DNA of 64,000 bases, taken from assembly GCA_009809945.1 (NCBI GenBank), contig WTPW01000559.1, positions 168,767 to 232,766 of the forward strand, written 5' to 3'. Under the pieces are notes generated by a model. That model had not been told where the DNA came from, did not search any database, and was given only the letters and a program-made list of their open reading frames with translations. A program made the translations under genes and the position numbers. Positions 12,420 through 24,689 of the stretch are shown here, piece by piece; position 1 is the stretch's first letter, and every line of letters begins with the position of its first letter. This DNA is from Gigaspora margarita. Taxonomy: Eukaryota > Glomeromycota > Glomeromycetes > Diversisporales > Gigasporaceae.

Positions 12420-12689
12420 TTTTTTTATATTATAAAAAAAAATTAAAGTTATATTTAAGCTAAAAATAGATAATTTTACGAAAAATTTTTTAAAAAATTT
12501 TATTACAATTTCTCTGTGATCTAGTTTTAGAACTATAGTTCTTAAGACAATATTGTAGTTTATATAAAGAATAGCAACTTTTATTATTGCAACTTTAGTG
12601 ATTTATTTGTAAAAATTAAGACTTGTATTAGAAATAAAAATTTTTATAGACAGAAATATATTAAATTTGAGAATATTTAATTTGTGATT

Positions 12690-13815
12690 CATCTAAGAAC
12701 CAGTGAACAAACATAGTAAAAAGTGGAGATATGTTTACTATATATTTTTTTGCCTTTTTTGGAATCTAGAGTTTTCCAAAGAACAAATTGATTTTCTACT
12801 AAGTAAACATCTCTTTTACATTAAGTAAAAGTTGTAGAGAAGAAAATTCCAGTTATAATAGCAGTTAAATCATTAAAATTAGCCCAGTGGATCACAAGAT
12901 ACATGTATTTTTGTCTTGCAATTATATATTTACATTCCATATAGTCATGGCCCCTCCAGGAGTCTAGACACTTTTGCAGTAATGTTACAAGCGACTATTG
13001 CCTTCAATATAGTACTTGCAACATAACACACAATGACAGGGATCTTGTAAGGGTCAGAGAAGATATGAAGCGGTGTGCAAGTGGAATATTACTTCACTAG
13101 AGCAGTTCAGTATATATTTATCAAAGAGCAGAGAGTATTTATTGGGATAAGATATATTTTTATTAATAATAATATGATAGAATATAGAGAGGATATTTAT
13201 TTGTAGACATTAGAAGAGGAGAGGAGAATCTGAGTCTGATGTGTAGAAGAGGAGAAAGCTAGGGTTTATATACATTTTGCAAAGCTAATAAAATACTAAA
13301 GATAATACAATAATAAAACTATAAAACTGTAAAACTGTAAAACTGTAAAACTGTAAAACTGTAAAACTGTAAAACTGCACTTTGGTCAAGCAACCCATTC
13401 TATAACAGTAACATGACCATCATGTGGTATAGTGTAATTCAGATTAACTTTTTGGCTTTATATTAAGATTAGGGTTAGGATTTGTATATATATAGACTTA
13501 AAAAGTCACTATCTATATATAAAATCACATTTTGGACATTTTTATGTAGGTTTCAAGGCCAATTTAAACACTAGTTTTGAGTATTTTTGCTCTTTTCTCT
13601 TTTTTTCTTGTTGTACATGTGTTTTGTTTTAATATGAAGATCAAATTTTGCATTCGCTGATTGGTTAATTCTAATGCGCCACATCACATTACAGCAAAAA
13701 TATCTAGAACCTGGTGCAGTTTATAGTCACAAAGACAAAATGCTCATATCCCATGATCTACTAAGCTGATTTTAATAATTTAACTGCTATTATAACTGAA
13801 ATTTTCTTTTAAACA
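12690..13815. repeat. Foldback repeat with an insertion at its centre
   Basis: Arms at about 12700-12930 and 13720-13815 are inverted copies (landmarks TTAAAATTAGCCCAGTGGATCAC and its partner ending GATCTACTAAGCTGATTTTAA, each given only in part). The same foldback without the central insert is at about 57290-57780. The extra central DNA, about 12935-13715, contains the octamer array and a segment of higher GC (12950-13270) that might be a solo LTR, though its ends are not defined. Confidence 0.5.
13321..13377. repeat. 8-bp tandem repeat
   Basis: About seven exact head-to-tail copies of AAAACTGT. Confidence 0.9.
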
Positions 13816-14124
13816 ACTTTTATTTAATGTAATATTATACCAAAGTTTTTAATAATTTACAAAAACTTTTATAATAATAAATATTATATTTTTTATTTAG
13901 AAAGTATATAGCTAAAATTAATATTTAAAGTTTTTTAATAATGTTTAAATTTTTAAAATCAATGCAGGCAAAATTGGCTTCATTACAATTTAAGAAATAT
14001 ATCAGTAATAGTTAAATAATTGATATATAAAAAAATATAAAAACACCCAATAATTTGTTAATAAAAAATATATAATTTATTAAAAAAAAGTATTATTATT
14101 CATCACAATATGTTGTATTGCACC

Positions 14125-14340
14125 CTCTGATTGACCAATCAAAATGCAGAAACAGATATAATATAAAATTAAAATGAAACAGCAGTTTTTTAAAAAATCA
14201 CTTCTAACTTAAAATTTTGACTATAAAACTACAATTTTTTCTTAACAAAAAATTTTTAGCAAAATTTTGGGCTTAGATCTACCAAACTCTAACTCTAATT
14301 TTAATCTGGTTGCGATTTGTTTGTTTTGATTAATGTACTA
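14125..14340 (-). mobile_element. Member of the shared-core MITE family
   Basis: Read on the minus strand, it matches the core at 54780-55045: a GTCAAAATTTTAAGTTAGAA landmark preceded by TTTTTTGTTAAGAAAAAA and followed by GATTGGTCAAT. Ends are not sharply defined and no target duplication was found. Confidence 0.5.
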
Positions 14341-14504
14341 TCAAAACAAACAAAATAATTAATTTGATCAGAAGATAGCAATGCATCACACTAGTGATGA
14401 AAGATAATTGTCTTAAAAAAATTTAATTTTAATAAGTTTTAATTTATTAAAGAAAAATTTTAAATAGCTTATCATTATAATAACCTTTATATAATCAGCC
14501 AATT

Positions 14505-14617
14505 ATAGTAATTATATAAATAAGATAAGATTTTAGTAATTATATAAATAAGATAAGATTTTAGTAATTATATAAAAAAGATAAGATTTTAGTAATTATA
14601 TAAATAAGATAAGATTT
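14505..14617. repeat. 28-bp tandem repeat, four copies
   Basis: Four near-identical head-to-tail units containing AGTAATTATATAAA and AAGATAAGATTTT. Confidence 0.9.
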
Positions 14618-16670
14618 TTTTTGTTTTTTTTTTAACTTATTTTTAAGTTTTTTTTTTTACTAATATTAATCTTTTTTTTTAGTTATCATTAAAAGTTGTT
14701 ATTGAAGTAGAACTCTAAAATATACATAGATAGATCAGGTATTAGTTTGCTTATTTTTGGTATTTTTTATATAGATCTTTTGTATTTATAGAAGTTATTT
14801 AAAGCTATGTACCCATATGACATTTTGTATAAATCAACTAACCAAAGTTGTAAAATTTTGTTTACACAAATTAGCCTAAAGAAGACAAAAAAACAAAAAA
14901 AAACTACAAGAACATAAAAACAATAGTCCAAACCTGTCTTGAGCTATTAATAAAAATGAGGAAAAGGCAATTTTATCTAGATGTTTGTTTTAAATTCTTA
15001 TCCCAACCCTAAACAGGCTCAAACTCTAATTTTAACTAAATTTTCAAAAATTATATGAGTACATGGCTTTAATATCTTATTTATAGTAATTTTTGCTTAT
15101 TTTTAAGTTTTTTCTGCAGATCTTTCTATTTTAGTAATTTTATAATTAATCTAATCTATTTATATATAATTTGAGGACCTGCTAGAGCCATAGTTGGAAT
15201 TTTGAAATCTCATAGATTTCTTATTACTGTGGTGATTCATTAGGTTTTTTCTATTAGATTTTTTGTATTTGGTATATTTTTTTTATTATTTTTACAAGTT
15301 CTTTTGTTAAGTTTGTTATTTTTAGTAATAGGTTCTTTGTTATTTTTCATGAGTATTTTTTATTAATTCTTAATAGGTTTTTTGACAAGTTCTTTTATAG
15401 GTTTTTCTTTCTTTTTTTTTTATTTTTCTGTAGGTTTTTTTAGTAAATTTATTATTTTTTGGTAAGTTTATTTAATAAGTTTTCATTAGTTTTCAGTGGG
15501 TTCTTCCTATACTTCATTATTTTCAATAAGTTTGTTCAGGGTTTTTGTCATGTTTTCTAGTAATTTCATTATTTCTTGGTATTAATCTTAGTTTTTAGTG
15601 AATTTATTCTAAGTCCTTAATTAGTTTTCTGTGATTTTTTGGTAAATTCATTATTTTAGTAGTTTTTTCTTTGTTGCTTTTCAGTAGATTCTTCTATGAA
15701 TTTTTTATTGTTTCTTAATAAATTCTTTTAGTAAGTTTTTTTTTCTCTTGGTCAAGTTGTTATTTATTTGTTTTCAATCTTTATTAATGTGTTTCTGCTA
15801 TTTTTGTTAGTAAATCTTTATATTAGTTTTTATTTTTACCTTATATTTCTCTATTTTTGTTACTTTGTACTTTAATACTGTTCTTGTCCTCATTTTTGTC
15901 CTGTTTTTGCTATTCCTATTCATTTTCTTTCTTGTTGTTATCTATTGTTTTTACTATTATCCCATTCTATTTTTTAGTTCTAAAAAAAACTAATTAATTA
16001 AATAAATTAAAAAACAACTAATAAATTAAATAAATAAATTAAATAAATTTAAAAAAAAAACTAATATGTTAAATAAATTAAAAAAAACAATTAGTTAAAT
16101 ATATAAAAAAATTCCTCAGTAAATTAATTAAATTAAAAAAATTAATTAATAAAAAATAATAAATTAGAGCATAAAACTGGGCTATTTTTATATATTATAC
16201 CTGGATTTGATACTCATTTTTTTAAATTTTTTAAGTATATGTAATTGACCAATTGAATTTGATCATATGTTTCAAATGCATGAGTCGAGCAAGTAATGCA
16301 TATAATCAAATTTGATTGGTCAATTATAAAGATTACTATAGTAATAGGTTGTCATAAACTATATATTTTTTAAAGTACATTTATTTTTTACCTAGAGTGA
16401 GATTTGATATTCCTCATCTATATTATGCTATCTCAAAATTTTACTAGAGTAACCTCTGTTGCATTTTTAACAAAAAATGCTTCTCTTATAATTATATTTT
16501 AAATTTAATCCTAACCCTAACCCTAATTCTAATTCTAACTCTAATTTTAATATAATTAGAATTTTATTTTTATTTGATAAGGGAATAAATAATTCACCTA
16601 GATGATGAATAAATTATTTTATTTTTTTATATTACTTAATTACTAATCCAATATTACTGATATACTATTA
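14618..16670. repeat. T-rich degenerate repeat region
   Basis: 14712-15180 is a diverged relative of the AGGACCCC element family (AAATATACATAGATAG at left, TGAGGACCT at right, no clear duplication). From 15230 to 15850 the DNA is T-rich with many imperfect TAGGTTTTT/TAAGTTTTT units and no open frame. 15970-16160 is (AAATTAAATAAATT)-like. 16506-16530 holds two telomere-type CCCTAA units in a diverged run. No gene is seen. Confidence 0.45.
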
Positions 16671-16679
16671 GTACATCAG

Positions 16680-18580
16680 CAAAAAAAAATATGCGTAAAC
16701 CTCCGCAAGTTTTTACACAGGGATAAACTTAAGAAAACTTATGATTAGTTCAGAGGATTACGTAGGGGTAATAATTACAAAAGTTTGTGCTATAGTAACT
16801 TCAGAGTATTACGAAGTGTAATAATTACGAACATTTATGGCATAGTAAATTTGTAATTGATATACATTGATTACTAACCAGTTAGATATATATTGATATC
16901 CATTATCTGAACATTTTACAGGTTTCACAAGTTTTCGCAAGTTTCGCAATTTATTATAAAATTTTTTTTTTATTATAAATTATTTTAAATTAAATATACA
17001 ATATTCGCAAGTTTTCGCAATTTAATATAAAATTTTATTTTATTTATTATATATTATATTTTAAATATTACATATTTTATTATATATTATTATAAAAAAA
17101 ATGACAAAAAAAATAGAATGAAACCAAAAAAAAAATAATGAAAAAAAATGAAAACAAAAAAAACAAACTATTATATTCGCTTATATTCGCTCATATTCGC
17201 TACTTCTTGCAAAGTGCCAGAGAAGTTAGAATTTGTGTTCTTGTAAAGTGCCAGAATAGTTACGTCATTTTCTTGCAAAGTTCTGAAGTAAAAAAAAAGA
17301 AAACAAACAAAAAACAAAACCAAAAAATAACGAAAAAAAGAAAACGAAAAAAAATAAACTATTATATTTGCTTATATTCACCCATATTTGCCCATATTCG
17401 CTTATATTCGTACATATTCGCTACTTTTGCAAAGTGCCGGAGAAGTTAGAATTGGTGTTCTTGTAAAGTGCTAGAATAGTTACGTCATTTTCTTGCAAAG
17501 TTCTGAAAGAAGTAAGAATAAATAAAATAAATAAAATTAAAAAAATAAGTAAAAAAAAGAACAAAAAACAAAAAACGAAACCAAAAAAAATAACGAAAAA
17601 AAATGAAAATGAAAAAAATAAACTATTACATTTGCTTATATTTGCTCATCTTTGCTTATATTTGCACATATTCGCTTATAATCACTTATATTCGCTTATA
17701 TTCACTACTTTCTAAAAAAAATAGTAAAGAAGTAAAAAAAAACAAAAAAAACTATTTCTCAGAAGTGTCAGTGTTATGCCACCCCGTACAAATGCAAGAA
17801 AAACAAGAAAAATCACCCAATACGACTCCTAATGAACACAAAAGAATGAGCAAGACCACCCTGTACAAATGCAAGAGAAACGAGCAAAACCACCCCATAC
17901 GAACACAAGAGAAGAAAAACAAATAGACCACCCACAACAATACTATCTACAAGAACACCGAGAGAGGTAAAGCTATTCCACAAGAACAACAATGACACCA
18001 GCTAGCGACAATACCAACAACGACACCAACAATGACACCAACTACAACACACCAACTAGAACAACAACAATGTGTTGCCTTGCACAAGGTGTCGAAAAGT
18101 CGCTAGATTTCTTGCAAAGTGTCAAAAAGTGTTTTTGTAGAAATAAAATAAAAAAATTAATAAAGAAAAAAAATACAAAAAAAATGAAAAAACAAATGAA
18201 ACAAAACGATACTAAATGAAAGGAAACAAAAGGAAATGAAAGGAAATAAAACAAAAAAAAATTGACAAAAGATCTAAATTATAAATAAAAAAAATAAACA
18301 GATCTAATCTGATCTTGTACTATAATCATTGAAACATTTCGAAACATTTTGAAAATATTAGTCAAACACGTCCTTTGTATGACCCAGGCTACAGATCTAC
18401 TGATCCAGCTTGGTTTCTTAGTTCTAAAATATTTCGAAACATTTCGAAAATATAGTCCAATGTGCGCTTGGTATAATTAGGTTACAAACTAGTTCGAACC
18501 ATTTCGAAACTACTAATGAATACAATAAAACAATTATGTGTTATATATCGCATATAATCAATACAAAAATTGGAAAAGGG
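16680..18580. repeat. A-rich region with TTATATTCGC tandem repeats
   Basis: A compound unit, several TTATATTCGC copies followed by GCAAAGTGCCRGAGAAG and GAATAGTTACGTCATTTTC, occurs at about 17160-17290 and 17358-17508, with a partial third copy at 17620-17715. TTTCGCAAG-type repeats lie at 16918-17010. 17760-18000 has CACCCC(GT)ACAAATGCAAGA-like short repeats, and 18330-18520 has repeated TTCGAAACATTTCGAAA. Open frames here arise from the repeats and no protein family is recognised. Confidence 0.5.
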
Positions 18581-18606
18581 AAAATAACTGTATTCTTACA
18601 GTTCGT

Positions 18607-18785
18607 CAGAAAAATCGTAAATTTACGTAAAATTTTTATGTAAATTTATGATTTTCTTATATACCATAAGAAAATTGTAAAGTTACATAAAATTTTTACA
18701 TAAATTTACAATTTTTTTACACACTATAAGAAAATCGTAAATTTACGTAAAAATTTTATGTAAATTTACAATTTTCTTACTACTG
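18607..18785. repeat. Three tandem palindromic units of about 60 bp
   Basis: Each unit is itself a near-perfect palindrome (AAGAAAATCGTAAATTTACG ... and its reverse), repeated three times with minor differences. No known element end is recognised. Confidence 0.75.
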
Positions 18786-19089
18786 TAAGACTTATATAGT
18801 TTTAAACTAAATCCTACGTAAGTTTACGATTTTTTACATACCATAAAAACTTGCGCAAAATTATGCATATATAAATTTGCTGATGTAGTAAGCTTTTGCT
18901 CATAATGCTGTGGATCTAATAAATGCGCGAATGCTATTACAGGGTGATATATCTTTTTCTATTGAATTTTAAATAAATTTTTAATTTGATTATTTATTTC
19001 TGAAAAAATATATTGTTATATTTAATATATATTATTACAATATTGATTTAATATACAAATTAATTACCTACTGATTCTAACTATTCATG

Positions 19090-20440
19090 ATACCAGGATA
19101 GAATAATGCTAATTGTAGCATATCAGCTTCAAATAATGAAATGCCAACAGCTAATCTATCTAGTATTAAGAGAAGACTTTCAATATCTTCCAAAAGACTT
19201 CATCTCTAATAGCTTTATCAATAAACACTAGTAATTTTTTATTGTTTGCTATTTCTGTAATTGTCAACTTAAGTGCAAGTTGATTTTGTAATATTGAATT
19301 GAGACAAGTTGCTAAAGATCCTCATCATGTTTTTACTAGTAACTTTAAAGAAATTCAACATTTGTAAGTTATGAATTAATGCTGACGTAAAATAGCCATT
19401 GGAACTTGATGTGATCAAAAAAATAAAACAATTTTTTTGGCATTCTTTAAAATATTTGCACACTATGAAATTTTTAAGATATCACCAATTAGAAGGTTTA
19501 AGCTATGTGCTACATATTCTAAAAATAAAATTCCAGGATATTTTTGCTCTAGTATACTTCATGCCTTCTTTATAATGGAGGTATTATCTGTGATTAGAGC
19601 AAAGATTTTAAATAGGCCAACTTCAATGATTATTTTTTTAAAACTTCAGCAATCATTAGGACCCCGAAATATACATAGATAGGTCAGGCATAAGTTTGCT
19701 TATTTTTTAGGTTTTTTATGCAGATCTTTTCTATTTATAGTAATTTTTTGCTTATTTTTGAAGTTTTTTTTGCAGATCCTACCTTTTTTAGTAACCCTAT
19801 AATTAACCTGACCTATCTATGTATATTTCGGGGTTCTAATCATTTCACTATTTTGCCGAATCTCACCAGTTGAGTATGCAGCAAAAAAAAAACAGGTTTA
19901 AGGGTTGTTAAGATATAATTAGTCCAATGTTGTTAAATCAAATCAGTCCACTTATCAGATATTAGACACATGTTTTTACTTTTATTTATTAAAGTTTCAG
20001 CATCATGTTCAGTTTTATCATAAACACAGTCTAATAATTTTGTTGAAAGCTATTTTGACTAGGAAGTTTGAAGGCTGGTCTGGCTTTTTACCATAAATCT
20101 CTTATAGGTTCATTTCGGATAATGATAAAAAAAACTACACTGGAATATAGACTTTGCAAATTCTAATTAGAGTAATTCTTGCTCCCTTGTTGAAATAAAA
20201 TTAGCAGATGCTAATGAAGCTAAAGTTGATGTACTTACAGATGTTTTACAATTACTTTCTTCATAAGAAACTCTGAAATAATTTTTTTTTGTATCAAAGT
20301 TATTTTGGAACATCTTTGAAGATGTGTGCATGCTTGCCTTAGCATATCATTAATTTGGTGTTCACACTTCATGCATTTTTTTCTTTTCTGCTTATACTTA
20401 AGCACATGTCCCAACAGTGTCCCAACTGACTAAAATGCTC
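19090..20440 (-). pseudogene. hAT-family transposase relic
   Basis: Read on the minus strand with stops and frameshifts, the order of conserved pieces fits a hAT transposase. A BED-like zinc finger has KCMKCEH ... THLQRC at about 20390-20300. RPAFKLPS lies near 20085-20062. The catalytic-core segment has ALITDNTSIIKKAWSILEQ and VAHSLNLLIGDILK at about 19615-19480. VPMAILRQ is near 19415-19393, GSLATCLNSILQNQLALKLT at about 19320-19262, and ISLFEADMLQLALFYPG near 19100. Many stops show it is dead. A small TIR element (19658-19837) interrupts it. A sequence reading TGCCCATCTCTA at 21161-21172 could be its 5' TIR, being close to the end of the element at 42643-44305. The opposite TIR was not found. 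Confidence 0.8.
19658..19837. mobile_element. AGGACCCC-family MITE in the transposase relic
   Basis: TIRs of about 35 bp start AGGACCCCGAAATATAC and end with its inverse ...GGGGTTCT. AATCATT flanks both sides (19651-19657, 19838-19844), 7 of the expected 8 bases. The insertion splits the hAT transposase relic between the RPAFKLPS and TDNTS segments. Confidence 0.85.
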
Positions 20441-22745
20441 CCATATTGGGTTAGACAATGGTATTTCTAATGTTTGTAAACTAATAAATAAATTAAAATA
20501 TTAATAGTACATGTTTAATATTGAATAAATAAATAATCATATAATATAATTTTTAAAATAATTACTTTGACATTTTTGTATACATGGAATCAAAATCACC
20601 AGGAATTTCACAAAGACAAATAATCTTATAAAAAAAAACACAAAAAAGTATTGTATTATTGTTAATATTAAATACAGCATTAATAATTAATGATAAATAA
20701 ATTAATTATATAAAATAATTCAAAATAGATACCCTTTTATTTTTTGCATGAAAATTCTAAGAATCAATGCAAAAAATAAAATAGGGTTGTGTAAATTTAA
20801 ATGCATTAAAATTAAATAAAAAAATAGTAACATATAATAATAACAGTTCTTCCAGCCTTCAATTTTTTTTTGTTGTATATGAAATTAACAGTGTTCAAGA
20901 TTTTGCAAAGGCAAAAACATAAAAAAAAATATAAATATACTTTTACCAAGTGCAGGCTTTGAAATTCTGTCTTCTGTACAAATAAGTATTTTTGTAAGTA
21001 TTTTTGTTTTGATTTTACTAGTGCAGTAACTTTCAAATGATAGTTGGTTTTGTTGAGTTTTCAATTGCTGAATTGTGATTATCATTACAATTATTATTTT
21101 AACTTAAGTGCACATTATGCATTTGCATAATTGCATGCATGCATTGCATAATGTGATTGGTGCCCATCTCTAGATATATCTAAGTTGAAAGGCATTTTTA
21201 ACAAACTTAACAAAGAAGATTTTAAGGCAATTTAATATTATGAAAGAGGCAACAATTAAAAATATGAAAATACTAGTAACTGTTTAACTTGTGTAGTAAA
21301 TAGTTGTTTTTATTATTGAAAGAGTATGAAGACTCGATGTTGAACTTGGGGTCCACATGTGCTGCTTTTATACTTTTTGAAATTATACTGTACAAGGTTG
21401 AAGGACTATACCTATTACAAGTGCACTATATGCTATATCTACTACTAATAAAATATATAGTATATGTATAATAGATAAAATATATAAAATAAATAACATA
21501 TGTATAATAAATAAAATATGTAGTATATATGCTATAAAAATAATAGATGCTATATATGCTATATATGCAATTTTTGTTCACAGTTATTGCCTAGCCAATC
21601 AGATTTCAGATCCAATACATGATTGTTAATTGGATCTGATCTTGGTGCCCAGTGGTTATACAGAGATGCTCTATAGCTCATTAGAACTGTCTCAATAAGC
21701 TAATTCGAATAGCGGTAGTTTCATCATTTGATTCTGATCATGGAATCGAGAGTTATATCCAATTTTGTATTTTCAACAGGTTAATACTAGATTAGAAGTT
21801 ATACTAGTTTTTGTGTTTTTTTTTTATAGATTAATAGCATAATCCTGGACACTCTACTATTTCTTTACCATTATAATTCTATAATCACCTCTTGACAATC
21901 AACAATTAATCCTATGACTTTTAGCATTAAATTGATTTTCTATTTCTGACTACCTCCAACTACCATCAAAATTTAATCAAGTCCAATCAGAGCTAAACTA
22001 TATAATATTGTGACCAAAGTTTACAATCCAAATCGAATATTCAAAACCCTGCTATAATAAGAAAAAAGAGAAATCTTCAAGATCCAAAGAACCTTGAGAC
22101 CCAAACCAAATCTTTCATGCCTCTTTCTGTTTGCCAATTCAAGGTTTAGAAGTCTTGAGTAGCTATTAGATAGTCTTTTAGTTAGTTGGATTAGTTAGAT
22201 ATTTAGTTTGACCCATTCAAAATTGGTCAACACCTTCATAATGTACCTCATAATTACTGGTTCCAGAAGTTGATAGAAAGTTATGTTTAAACTTTAATCT
22301 ATTTTCTCATAACTGTGCTGTCTAGAGTTGTATTGACTAGTGCACAATTTATACTTAACTGTATCTAGTAGCATTGTATCTCTGTTTAGCTATCTTTTTG
22401 ATCTATTGACTGCATGTAAACTTGAATCATCATGCAATAATTCTTAATTTACAATTATATGGTGCATGTAGGACTCCAGACATCTCTGATATATATCATA
22501 TTTTTTTTTAGCAAATTGATTCAATTTTGATCTAAGGTTCAAATTTTAATTTTAGCAAATTAAAGTTAATTTTAAAAAGGGTTATAATTGAATATTTTGG
22601 CGAATGACTAAGATTTTATACATGTTATATTTTATTTTTAGCAATTTAACCACATTTTGATGATAATCAATCTGGATATAACAAGTTATTAATAGTTTAC
22701 GGAGCAAAGTAATAATCAATTATAATTAAAAAGCAGTTGTAGCAT
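20440..22745. other. No gene seen; A/T-rich with short repeats
   Basis: 20440-21172 probably includes the 5' flank of the hAT element, with a palindromic TTGCATGCATGCATTGC stretch next to the putative TIR. 21430-21570 is a (TATATGCTATA)-like microsatellite. 21640-21780 shows distant similarity to sequence inside the 5657-6085 foldback (for example CTGATCATGGAATC). No coding trace was recognised. Confidence 0.4.
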
Positions 22746-22749
22746 ATTA

Positions 22750-23510
22750 TTCTTGCTCGGATTTCATATTAAACACTCTCTTTATTAGAGATTACGAAGA
22801 TACATATAGGAGTAGTGCTCTACTCCTTCACTATTCTCTTCTACTATTATATACAGTGCTCATAACAACTTTTACAATACTCATAACAACTCTACGTATG
22901 CTGTGCTCATAACAATTCTATGTACACGTGATATGTCACGTGATGAAGTATAATTAAGAATTGCCAACGCTAAGGTATGGCGTATCTTTCTTTTTTTTCC
23001 CATAGCAAGTCCAAGCCCACACTTATAGTGCGGCACATTCAACTCATTACATACAATATCAATTTTTATAATAGCGAGTTTGAGCCCACGCTATGGTGCG
23101 ACGCATTCAACTCGGTTTCAAATGACAACATTAGTGAGTTCGAGCCCATGCTATGGTGCGGTGCATTCAACTCATTACACATGACAACAGGCAGGGTGCT
23201 AGGTGCTAGGTGCAATGAATGAGAGAGGGTAGGAGGAATGGGAGCCAGATCATAATCAGGCACTGAAGAGAACAAGTGACAAGACAAGCGAAGAAAGAAA
23301 GCACTGAGATTCACCATTTACTCCCACATGTATCTTTATAATCTTTGCATATCTAAAATTATTACATGCATCTATAATCTCTATTGCATACAATCATATG
23401 CTATTACCTTTTTCATATAAGCCTCAATTTTATATAAGCCACAAATCAGGTTTTCCTCACGATAATAACCCTAGTGTGACTTTGTCAATGCATAGGGCTA
23501 TTATTCTTGC
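22750..23510 (-). repeat. LTR-like repeat, copy 1
   Basis: This copy runs from TTCTTGCTCGGATTTCATA to the GATAATAACC segment near 23470. On the minus strand it shows GGCTTATATAAAATTG (promoter-like) near 23430 and CTCTAATAAAGAGAGTG (poly(A)-signal-like) near 22790, the order expected of an LTR. Two more copies lie at 25960-26165 and 27104-27375. A three-copy minisatellite of 60-68 bp (GAGCCCAYGCTATGGTGCG) occupies 23005-23180. No gag or pol was found between copies; target duplications were not resolved. Confidence 0.55.
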
Positions 23511-24640
23511 TCAGATTTTATATTAAATACTCTCTTTATTAGTGATTACAAAGATACATATGGGAGACAAACAGAGGATCGATTTGGATTGCAGAGAGAA
23601 AAATAACAGAAAAGCCAGAGAGACGTTCTAAATCAATTCTTGCTGGAGTAAGAAGCCGAGGAGATGCCTAAACCTATCCTTCTAAAGTAAGAGGCCAGGA
23701 AAGCATCCTAACTCTATTCTTGCTAAAATAAGAAACAGGAAAAAGTCCNGAATCTTCTTTCCTTTTCCTTCTTCTTCTTCTTTTTGCCAAGAAGACTTCT
23801 AAATCTATTCTTTCTGTGTAGACAGAACCAGCCTAAGGTACCTACCACCAGTTGTAGGTCACCATCCACTGATGCTCGTTAGGAAGCGTTAGCCTGGTTT
23901 CCATTGCACCTGCTGCACACCTATATATGTTTTATAAACAAATTACTTACCCTCTAGCTTATAGCATTTACCACACCTGTTGTCATGAACTTCTCTTAAC
24001 TTGGGAACAGTAGATCCTTATTTTCTCTTATATTTTATCTTTTCTTTTCGAGATGGTCGGTTTTCATGGGATTTACTGCCCTATTGTCACACAGATTCTT
24101 ATTCTTCCTCATTTCTTATTTTTATTACTAGAGCTTGCTCCATTTTTTTTTTCATTCACAGGAAAGTCATTGTCACGAGACTAAAAATGTGACCAAGACT
24201 CAAATTAAAGCCCAAGCCCGAAGAATAAGCTCCAAGTTCATAAAAGGAGATAAGAACTTAAGGCTAGCCATATTGTATCACCCCTCATTATTGGGTATAT
24301 CATGAGGTGTTTTGTTGTTGTTTTGGTCTTGGTGGTTGGTAGTTGTCTTTCCCATGAAATCAGTTGGGCTTCTTGTTTTCTCCTCTTTTTTTTTTTTTTT
24401 TAGTCATGGAGCAAGATTATAATCAGATCTTTAAACGTACTCATATCATATGAGAGTAGTAAGGCAAGATACAGGTGAGGAAGAAAACGTGTCTATAGCA
24501 ATATTCTTAGAAAAAATTTTTTTTTTGACGCCTGATAATGTGGATTAAAAGTACGAGCCAATGCTACAGTGTGGTGCATTCTACTTTTACTTCTTTTTTT
24601 TCATTTGTATATCGTCACGTTCGATCAATGAAACCAAATG
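23511..24640. repeat. Second LTR-like start and minisatellite
   Basis: The LTR-like start recurs at 23505 (TTCTTGCTCAGATTTTATA) directly after copy 1, so two elements abut. At 23625-23760 a roughly 47-bp repeat (CTATTCTTGCTAAARTAAGA) occurs about three times; one ambiguous base is at 23749. The rest has no recognised coding content. At about 24550-24590 a single copy of the CAATGCTACAGTGTGGTGC minisatellite unit appears. No polymerase or integrase is seen. Confidence 0.4.
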
Positions 24641-24689
24641 TATTTTCTTGGAAAACGCTGAAATATTTGTACTTTTAATAAATTTATCT

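Larger units (their letters stand above)
11130..14120. repeat. Old composite repeat, paralogous to 61550-63230
   Basis: 11636-12650 matches 61555-62330 and 13885-14100 matches 62400-62510 plus 63100-63190 in order (landmarks ACTATAAACTTTGAATC and GAAAGTATATAGCTAAAATT). This copy is interrupted by a TIR element at 12120-12419 and by a foldback-containing segment between about 12660 and 13870. No protein-coding trace is seen. An 8-bp (AAAACTGT) tandem run sits at 13321-13377. Confidence 0.6.

Noticed and set aside
16506-16550. Telomere-like CCCTAA repeats
   Set aside because: Only two exact units in a diverged run; similar GGTTAGGGT bits occur inside MITEs, so this is not a chromosome end.
17138-18254. 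Several open frames on both strands
   Set aside because: They derive from A-rich and TTATATTCGC repeats, with biased composition and no recognisable domain.
22977-23222. Frame with repeated EFEPxLWCxAFNS
   Set aside because: The protein repeat only mirrors a 60-68-bp minisatellite inside the LTR-like repeat; no conserved family.
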